Under the pieces are notes generated by a model that ran no database searches, had not been told where the DNA came from, and was given only the letters and a program-made list of their open reading frames with translations. 64,000 nucleotides of DNA, from the NCBI RefSeq assembly GCF_011316935.1, contig NZ_WLYS01000003.1, positions 641,395 through 705,394 of the forward strand. Direction: 5' to 3'. This DNA is from Sphingobacterium chungjuense (lineage in GTDB: Bacteria; Bacteroidota; Bacteroidia; Sphingobacteriales; Sphingobacteriaceae). Within the stretch, counting starts at the first letter, position 1, and the number at the start of each line of letters is the position of its first letter. Position numbers and translations under genes: made by a program. Shown here in pieces: positions 58,149-64,000 of the stretch.

Positions 58149-60776
58149 TTAGTTTTGAACTGGCAACTGATCGCCCAGTAATTCTGTGTTGATGTCGTGT
58201 CTTGACTGATCTCGCTTTTTGTAAGGCACTACGAAAGTCGCCTTCACTCGCTCGGATTGACGCAAATAAGACAACCACATGATCGTCGGAATAATATTTC
58301 TAGTCAGCACATTCCATGATTCTTGCGCACCTTTCACACTTTCAGGCATGATATACATAGCATTCATACTACTGACAACATCAAATACAGCGACAGCTAA
58401 TAAGGTGTAAAAACAGGTCTGTGGAAAGAGATCACGTCGTTTATAAAGCAAATACAGACAATAGCCTAATGCGAAGGTTAAGAAAAAGCTAATGACAAAC
58501 TCAAGGGATAATAATACCTGCCACTGTATAGGACTCACATGTCGTAACTCCATAAAGTCATAGGCAATCCAGATTTGATAATTAGTCACATAGTTTAACA
58601 TATTAGACAATAGACTGCTTATGAGATTAATAATCATCACAATACCAAGCACATAGAGCCAGCCTCCTAATTTTGGAGGCAGTACCTGTTCACCATCCGA
58701 TGCAACAGTATTCCTTGGTTTTTGCTTATTGTACCATCTTACAAACAAGGCAAATGCACCACATACCAATGTGAACAACACAATAGGATATAATGTAAAT
58801 TGTCCCGAAGAGGAAAAACCTTCCGTATTCACGCTGTAATCGTCATTGAGGTAAAATCCAGAGAAGAAAAATCTGTTGCGATCTTGAAATGTCTTTACAT
58901 ATAGAGGCACCTGCTCTTCGTCTATATAAGATTTATAGGTATAAAAACTATAACTGAGTTTCAACGTATCTTGACTATTACGCATAAATCTGCTATAGAA
59001 ATAACTTTCATGCTGCTCATTGTGCGTATCAGAGGCAGATGACATTTGTTTACCATCAGGATTGATGATGCAAATATCATGTTCAAATTTCAATGGAAAA
59101 GAGAGAGCGATTGGGGCAGGCCGCACGGTATTCACTGCTGGCAAATATTGATCCGTATGTTGCGAATAAAAGTTGATATACTTTTTACCCGTTTCTTGCT
59201 CCACATCATACAGCTGATCTATTTTGTAATGCTCATATACCGTTAAGGTATTTTTCTCTAAGTCATCTTCGTATTTTAAGTTAGATACTTTCTCTAGATT
59301 TTTATGCTTATTCTGATAATAGACGAGATACTGTTTTTGTATTTCAGTCTTAGAATTACTCTTGAAATAAGAACGCATTGATTCTGCTTCGGCTGAGTTA
59401 TAATCGCTTTTCACCGTTAAGGTAGCGGAGCCATCTTTGTGCATTTGGTACACTTCTGAAATATGGGTTACAGCTTCTTGGTCTGCACCAAGGTTTTCTA
59501 CCTTACCAATCGAGAGATTGAGTGCCGCACCATACCAAGGAAAATACCGATATAAAATATTGCCACCTTGCTGCGTGACGGTGGCATCGATCCATTGTTT
59601 ACGACCATCGACTGAGGCCCATACAACCATGTGGTTGAAACTTTGTGGTGATGGTATTTGATTCTTCAACCCGTGATCGACATAGGAATTTACTAGACCC
59701 AAACCACTATCGATCTTCTTATATTTAAGCAGAGTCGCTAGCACTACAGACTTATCTTTACAATCACCATAACGTTGGCGAAAAACCTTTTCTGGATCAT
59801 TAGCACGATGCGAGAACTCTCCCATTTCTACACCCTGGTAACGAATTTCATTCTGAACGAAATCCGTAACCAGCTTAAAATAATTTACCTTATTGCCACC
59901 TGCCTTCTTCCACAATTGATCAGCAAATACACTCAAAGATTGCGCTGATGTCAATTCTGGAATAGGATTGACTTTTGTTGCCCAAGCAGCCACTTCTTCC
60001 CAATTGCGAAATTCGGAACAACTCACCGTTGGCACACTGACATACCAAGAAGGTACATAATCATAGAAAGTTCCTTTCTTCACTTGATTCTCTTCGTGGT
60101 AATAAGAAGTCGTCGCATCTTCCTGTTTTGCTTTGAGGGCTTGAGCACCACCCGTGTAAGAAAATTGGAGCTCGCGATTATTAGGAACGACGTAGTTTAC
60201 CAGTAACAATCCAATTGGTTCAGCGCCTTGCAGATAGGTGTAGTCGAAAAATTTATTATCAAAAACTGGATTAGAACCTTTGATCGTATAGGAGATGGAA
60301 ATGCGATCGTCTTTTCTTAAATCATCAATGATACAATAGGCTGAATAAGTCCCGTTGTAGATAGCTCTGGACAAATCTGACTCTGTCGCAAGAAGTTTAA
60401 ATAGTTTGGTATCCGTTTTATCAATACGTTTACCATCACGTATAATACTCAGGTCGTGCAAAAAAATGCTTTGATAACTAGGATCGAACAATAGAGATAC
60501 CTGCCCAGCAGAAGAAAGACCTTCCTCATCGTGGATCACACGCACTGAGCTGTGATAACGTTCTTGAAGTCCTAAATGAACCTGGTATTCTTGTCGTTCA
60601 ATGTAATACCCATCACTCACATCGTCAAGATCTACGGCAGAAGGAGTTAGTGTAGATACCCGTATCCAATCGGGCGACCTAACTTTTTTAATAGTAGATT
60701 GCGCCATTGAGTTTAAGGCACATAGAAATAAGACTGCGAAAAGCGTCAAAAACTTCGTTGTTTTGGTCTGGAACAT
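58149..60776 (-). CDS. DUF3857 - transglutaminase-like - DUF2569 protein
   Basis: An 875-residue exported membrane protein. Residues 1-25 are a signal (LFAVLFLCALNSMAQ). DUF3857 (about 50-225) contains VHLGLQERYHSSVRVIHDEE and YSAYCIIDDLRKDDRISISY. A transglutaminase-like domain (about 265-400) shows the Cys-His-Asp set in KVFRQRYGDCKDKSVVLATL, SFNHMVVWASVDGRKQWIDA. A DUF3858-like beta region follows. The C-terminus (about 685-855) adds about five helices with PPKLGGWLYVLGIVMIINLI, matching DUF2569. In many relatives the first three domains stand alone, so the membrane tail is an added module. Function unknown; the Cys-His-Asp set suggests peptide or amide chemistry outside the inner membrane. 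Confidence 0.88.
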   Translation of the reverse strand: MFQTKTTKFLTLFAVLFLCALNSMAQSTIKKVRSPDWIRVSTLTPSAVDLDDVSDGYYIERQEYQVHLGLQERYHSSVRVIHDEEGLSSAGQVSLLFDPSYQSIFLHDLSIIRDGKRIDKTDTKLFKLLATESDLSRAIYNGTYSAYCIIDDLRKDDRISISYTIKGSNPVFDNKFFDYTYLQGAEPIGLLLVNYVVPNNRELQFSYTGGAQALKAKQEDATTSYYHEENQVKKGTFYDYVPSWYVSVPTVSCSEFRNWEEVAAWATKVNPIPELTSAQSLSVFADQLWKKAGGNKVNYFKLVTDFVQNEIRYQGVEMGEFSHRANDPEKVFRQRYGDCKDKSVVLATLLKYKKIDSGLGLVNSYVDHGLKNQIPSPQSFNHMVVWASVDGRKQWIDATVTQQGGNILYRYFPWYGAALNLSIGKVENLGADQEAVTHISEVYQMHKDGSATLTVKSDYNSAEAESMRSYFKSNSKTEIQKQYLVYYQNKHKNLEKVSNLKYEDDLEKNTLTVYEHYKIDQLYDVEQETGKKYINFYSQHTDQYLPAVNTVRPAPIALSFPLKFEHDICIINPDGKQMSSASDTHNEQHESYFYSRFMRNSQDTLKLSYSFYTYKSYIDEEQVPLYVKTFQDRNRFFFSGFYLNDDYSVNTEGFSSSGQFTLYPIVLFTLVCGAFALFVRWYNKQKPRNTVASDGEQVLPPKLGGWLYVLGIVMIINLISSLLSNMLNYVTNYQIWIAYDFMELRHVSPIQWQVLLSLEFVISFFLTFALGYCLYLLYKRRDLFPQTCFYTLLAVAVFDVVSSMNAMYIMPESVKGAQESWNVLTRNIIPTIMWLSYLRQSERVKATFVVPYKKRDQSRHDINTELLGDQLPVQN

Positions 60777-60795
60777 ACGGTCAATAAAGATTGCT

Positions 60796-60803
60796 CAAAT
60801 ATA
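60796..60803 (-). promoter_or_regulatory. -7 element of the DUF3857 gene
   Basis: TATATTTG on the minus strand; predicted start about 60791, leader about 15 bases. Confidence 0.56.
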
Positions 60804-60948
60804 ACGTAAAATTCAGATCATGGCAGTAAGAAATTTACTAGAATACCAGGTGCACAAACTCACTTATAATGTCGGATTTAAAAGCAAAAATCAGGATTTA
60901 CGATTCGCTCTGTCTAATTAATGTATATCTAATTCAGTTGTATAACCA

Positions 60949-62286
60949 CTAATTTGCCACTTCTAAAACAATGACATGAACATCATCCTTAACGTCCGCT
61001 GATTTTGTCGATACAAAGGCATTACCCTGACGGATTTCTGTCTTCACTTTGGCATCATCTGCTAAAGAGTAAGCCTTCTTTATCTTTTTGTACGGAAATC
61101 TATCTAGAATGATATCGTCTCCATTATTATCAAAAACATGAATATACATTTTGTCATTATACTGCGTGATACAGCCCCAAGTTTGAGGAGGGAGATAGCC
61201 GGCAGACGTGCCATAAATGCTCTCACCATTGACTTGAAGCCATAATCCGATGTCTGACAATCGATCTTGAAATTCGGATTGAATTTCACCATTGGGCATC
61301 GGACCAATATTGAGCAATAAATTAGATCCCAGCGCCGCTGACTTTGCTAAATATTGAATTAATTGTTTAGATGACTTATAGGTAGTGTCATTAAGATTAA
61401 ATCCCCAAGATTCACTAATCGTTTGACAAGCCTCCACGGGTAAATTATCAGAAGCTTCCTGGAAGCTTAAGCCTGATGTATTTTCTCCAGGCAAATCTCG
61501 TTCGAACATTTGAAAATCTTCTCCTGGTAACGGGTTAAGATGATGATTATTTCCAATCAAACACTGTGGCTGTAGTTGATGAATCAATCCGTAAAGTTCT
61601 TCATACTTCCAATCAAGCCTAGAGCTACGATCGCGCTCTCCTTCTGGAGCAGTCTGATCCCAGTGTCCATCAAACCAAATTCCTCCAATCTCTCCATAAT
61701 TGGTGAGTAATTCGGTTAATTGATTCTTCATAAATCGCAAATAGTTTGCATAATCACTTTTACTCGCGCGACCACTATGCTGTCCGGTACGACCTGTTTC
61801 ATAAGGATAATCATCCCTCCGCCAGTCTAATAAAGAATAGTATAGAAACAATTTGATGTTTTGCTTCCGACATTCGTCCGCTACCATTTTCACTATATCC
61901 TTTCTATACGGTGTATTCATTACATTAAAGTCGGAATATTTTGTATCCCATAAACTAAAACCATCATGATGCCGCGTTACTAAGGTGACATATTTCATCC
62001 CAGCGTTCTTCGCCGCACCAACCCATGCTTTTGCATTGAATTCTGAGGGATTGAAAAACCGCTCTAATAGCGTGTAGTTTTGTACAGTAATTTTTCGGTC
62101 ATTCATCACCCATTCTCCACTACCCGGAATACTAAATAGCCCCCAATGGATAAATAATCCAAAGCGAGAATCAGAAAACCATTGTCGCGCTTCAAGGTTT
62201 GTTGCTGAGGGAGTATAGGATTGTGAAAGAGATATTTGCACAATGCTAGTAATAAATAAAACAGATAAAAGTGCCCTATAAATCAT
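60949..62286 (-). CDS. GH29 alpha-L-fucosidase
   Basis: A 445-residue exported glycosidase removing alpha-linked L-fucose. A signal peptide (LLSVLFITSIVQISLSQ) is followed by the TIM barrel. GH29 segments are WFSDSRFGLFIHWGLFSIPG, YVTLVTRHHDGFSLWDTKYS, LFLYYSLLDWRRDDYPY and GGIWFDGHWDQT, where Asp206 is the likely nucleophile. SESWGFNLNDTTYKSSKQLI and LLLNIGPMPNGEIQSEFQDR close the active site. A C-terminal beta domain completes it (about 360-445). No susCD genes or other glycosidases adjoin, so it is not part of a polysaccharide-use locus here. Confidence 0.94.
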   Translation of the reverse strand: MIYRALLSVLFITSIVQISLSQSYTPSATNLEARQWFSDSRFGLFIHWGLFSIPGSGEWVMNDRKITVQNYTLLERFFNPSEFNAKAWVGAAKNAGMKYVTLVTRHHDGFSLWDTKYSDFNVMNTPYRKDIVKMVADECRKQNIKLFLYYSLLDWRRDDYPYETGRTGQHSGRASKSDYANYLRFMKNQLTELLTNYGEIGGIWFDGHWDQTAPEGERDRSSRLDWKYEELYGLIHQLQPQCLIGNNHHLNPLPGEDFQMFERDLPGENTSGLSFQEASDNLPVEACQTISESWGFNLNDTTYKSSKQLIQYLAKSAALGSNLLLNIGPMPNGEIQSEFQDRLSDIGLWLQVNGESIYGTSAGYLPPQTWGCITQYNDKMYIHVFDNNGDDIILDRFPYKKIKKAYSLADDAKVKTEIRQGNAFVSTKSADVKDDVHVIVLEVAN

Positions 62287-62518
62287 ACTAGTAGGTTATG
62301 GTTAAATAATCTCTAATTTAAGCTATTTTATACTAGTTAGGGTAACAAAAGGCTGTTTAAATATTTTTACAATAATGAATGGCTTATTTTATTAACCCAT
62401 CTTCTATAAAGACTTGATCTTAAAATAGTTAATAGATGACATAGACACTTTTCACCTAACACAGTGAATTCAATTGCAGCAGCATAACTAATACTTGGAG
62501 TTCTATTTTTATCACTAT

Positions 62519-63385
62519 TTAATAGAGAGCATTGATGCCAGCGTAATCTCCTGCCGTGAGTCTAGTCCGTTGGCTGTTCCAGGTAGAGCCATCCAACCTA
62601 GTCAAAACAGGTAAACTACGATCAATCGAGAAATCGAATGATCCATACATCATCACCGATTCGAAATCAAATGCACCATGATCAACATAACCCGGTAAAA
62701 TATTGAAATTATTGCGCGCAGCGACTGGTACACGGTCGATATAGACATGAATATAGGAATCACGGTCTGGACGAGTCTGCTCATGCATAATTGCCATCGA
62801 ATGCATGATCTCATGCGCTATGATAGCCGGAAATGTAATATTGAAGATGTTGATTTGATTAACCCGCCCTCTACTCCAGCCTAGTGGCGAGCTATTGACA
62901 TTTGAATAAACAAAATTTATATACTCCGGTTCCGTAGTACGCTCTACAAAGCGAACAGAAGTCTCCGCGGTAATCAGATTAAAAGCATTCCGTATGTTAG
63001 ATAGGAAAATATTATAATTGTTTGCAGATAGAGATCCTTGTTCTGGTAATCTGTAAAAAACAGTGCGATTGGGCCACGTTTGATTTAAATTACGGGTAAT
63101 CGTAGCACGTTCTGTGGTAGACAACCTAGGATTGGTCATCTTCCGCAAGATATCAAATTGCTCTTTGGTAATCGTTAGATCCTCGGAAAAGAAGTACTCC
63201 CCATTTACTTCCTTGACGTAAGTATCGTTGCCTTCAATGATCAACTTATGCAGTTTCGTACTATCCGACAATACCGTCGTACTAAAATACTCACTCTCAT
63301 CGGACACAGATTGAACGAGTTCTTGCTTACAGGCTCCCATCAGGAAAACAGTAAAACAAATCAAATAAATAGTTTGCTTTTTCAT
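62519..63385 (-). CDS. Astacin-like (M12A) metalloprotease lipoprotein
   Basis: A 288-residue lipoprotein. The signal ends FLMGAC (Cys19). A propeptide-like region (about 40-100) precedes the catalytic domain (about 100-288), which opens RNLNQTWPNRTVFYRLPEQG. The zinc motif is H191-E-I-M-H195-S-M-A-I-M-H201-E, continuing QTRPDRDSYIHVY; the family HExxHxxGFxHExxRxDRD has Gly where Ala is found here. The Met-turn is SVMMYGSFDF (family SxMHY). LTAGDYAGINALY is the usual C-terminus. Probably a surface or periplasmic protease; substrate unknown. Confidence 0.9.
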   Translation of the reverse strand: MKKQTIYLICFTVFLMGACKQELVQSVSDESEYFSTTVLSDSTKLHKLIIEGNDTYVKEVNGEYFFSEDLTITKEQFDILRKMTNPRLSTTERATITRNLNQTWPNRTVFYRLPEQGSLSANNYNIFLSNIRNAFNLITAETSVRFVERTTEPEYINFVYSNVNSSPLGWSRGRVNQINIFNITFPAIIAHEIMHSMAIMHEQTRPDRDSYIHVYIDRVPVAARNNFNILPGYVDHGAFDFESVMMYGSFDFSIDRSLPVLTRLDGSTWNSQRTRLTAGDYAGINALY

Positions 63386-63877
63386 AACATCAAAATTTAT
63401 TAAACAAAATAAATCAATAATAATAAAGCAAAATATAATTTTAAATTTTAATAAAGAAATTAATTTTCTAAAATATTACAATATTTAATCAATTAGGTTT
63501 GTGCAAAAACGAAAAAGCAGCGTCATAAACAAAGTAATAAATCGTGGTATCTTTCATTTATTTTCTTGAAATAGTCAAATCTAATGCTGTCTCGACAAAT
63601 CTTTAGAGAAACCCTATCTACCAATTAGATACGATATCGACACCTGTAGAGGATCAGACTGGTCATTACTTCACGTCTCCTTCACCATTACTTGGCCTTT
63701 GATTCACGGTTAGTGTATTAAGAATCCACTTTATTCGGGTATTGCTACCTACAAATGGTATACTACAGGTAAGAGCTTGGTAAAGCTATATAGGCGCTAT
63801 CCAGTAATACAGCGCGCAGCTAGATGTACTTACTAAAGCGGAAGGCCTTTGCGCGATAAAAAAGTATTAAACACAAA
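63386..63877. other. Intergenic region, 492 bp, no gene found
   Basis: The first ~130 bases upstream of the protease gene are extremely AT-rich and presumably hold its promoter, without a clear TAnnTTTG. The rest shows no reading frame, tRNA or repeat that I can support. Confidence 0.5.
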
Positions 63878-63908
63878 AAAGCCCTTGCAAAGTTGTTGCA
63901 AGGGCTTT
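63878..63908 (-). terminator. rRNA operon terminator
   Basis: AAAGCCCTTGCAA and TTGCAAGGGCTTT form a 13-bp stem with a 5-base loop, followed on the minus strand by a run of six T, 12 bases past the 5S gene. Confidence 0.92.
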
Positions 63909-63919
63909 GGTATAAAATT

Positions 63920-64000
63920 AGGCACCGACCTACTCTCCCACCTGTTACGGCAATACCATCGGCTCTGGCGGGCTTAACTACTCTGTTCGGAATGGGAAGA
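63920..64000 (-). rRNA. 5S ribosomal RNA, 3' part, cut by window end
   Basis: The minus strand ends with TCTTCCCATTCCGAACAGAG ... GGGAGAGTAGGTCGGTGCCT, the conserved 3' two thirds of bacterial 5S rRNA (the CCGAAC loop and the 3' strand of helix I). The gene begins beyond base 64000, so the rest of an rRNA operon (23S, 16S) should follow outside the window. Confidence 0.95.

Noticed and set aside
1..64000. Insertion sequences, prophage or integrative element
   Set aside because: No transposase, integrase, phage or conjugation gene and no flanking repeats were found; the decayed region next to tRNA-Asn holds only Moco gene remnants.

Overview
The window is chromosomal DNA of a Bacteroidota bacterium, most likely Sphingobacteriaceae (Sphingobacterium-like). 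This is inferred from gene content: DUF4290, a fused CcoNO cbb3 oxidase, an Oar-type TonB receptor, a YceI lipoprotein, and an ATP synthase operon without atpD/atpC. The promoters also fit, since many genes are preceded by the Bacteroidota -7 element TAnnTTTG and few have strong Shine-Dalgarno sequences. Almost everything is ordinary housekeeping DNA with intact genes; I see no phage, IS element or CRISPR array.

Layout. 1-5.5 kb: the 3' part of an FdhF/YdeP-type molybdoenzyme and an OFA-type MFS transporter on the plus strand. These are followed on the minus strand by the wreck of a molybdenum-cofactor operon (moaA', moeA', moaC', mobA, moeB') in which only mobA keeps an open frame, then tRNA-Asn. 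5.6-10.5 kb: MgtE and a large surface protein combining a zincin-like domain, a TolB-like propeller and a barrel. 10.5-18.8 kb: pgk, a YceI lipoprotein, murA, a DUF4290 protein, a PcrA/UvrD helicase and dnaB, all on the minus strand. 18.8-25.4 kb: menG/ubiE, an SDR and a YqeY protein; dnaX with an A10 slippery tract; a candidate small RNA; an anchored hypothetical; an NlpC/P60 lipoprotein; an EamA transporter. 25.4-33.6 kb: an Oar-like TonB receptor, mtaB, then thyA-folA-M61 peptidase. 33.7-39.5 kb: an ATP synthase operon (atpZ, an AtpI-like gene, then B, E, F, H, A, G). 39.5-48 kb: a PIF1/RecD-like helicase, a cupin, a DUF1275 protein with a lipocalin-like partner, an MG2/plug surface protein and cardiolipin synthase. 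48.1-54 kb: a cbb3 oxidase operon (ccoNO-Q-P-G-H-TauE/SafE) with an FNR-like site upstream. 54-64 kb: a lytic transglycosylase, an RluB-type pseudouridine synthase with a 6 x 14-residue repeat tail, a MazG-like protein, a YhcC radical SAM protein, a DUF3857-transglutaminase-DUF2569 protein, a GH29 fucosidase, an astacin-like lipoprotein, and the 3' end of a 5S rRNA gene.

The observations most worth following are: (1) the decayed Moco operon beside an apparently intact molybdoenzyme; (2) the dnaX A10 tract, where both alternative frames stop almost at once, predicting a short gamma-like product; (3) an FNR-like palindrome about 60 bp upstream of the inferred ccoN start site; (4) a ~100-nt transcription unit upstream of dnaX with its own promoter and terminator; (5) many promoters that place transcription starts at or within a few bases of the start codon and so correct several start codons. 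All identifications rest on reading the sequence and remembered family motifs; no database search was run.
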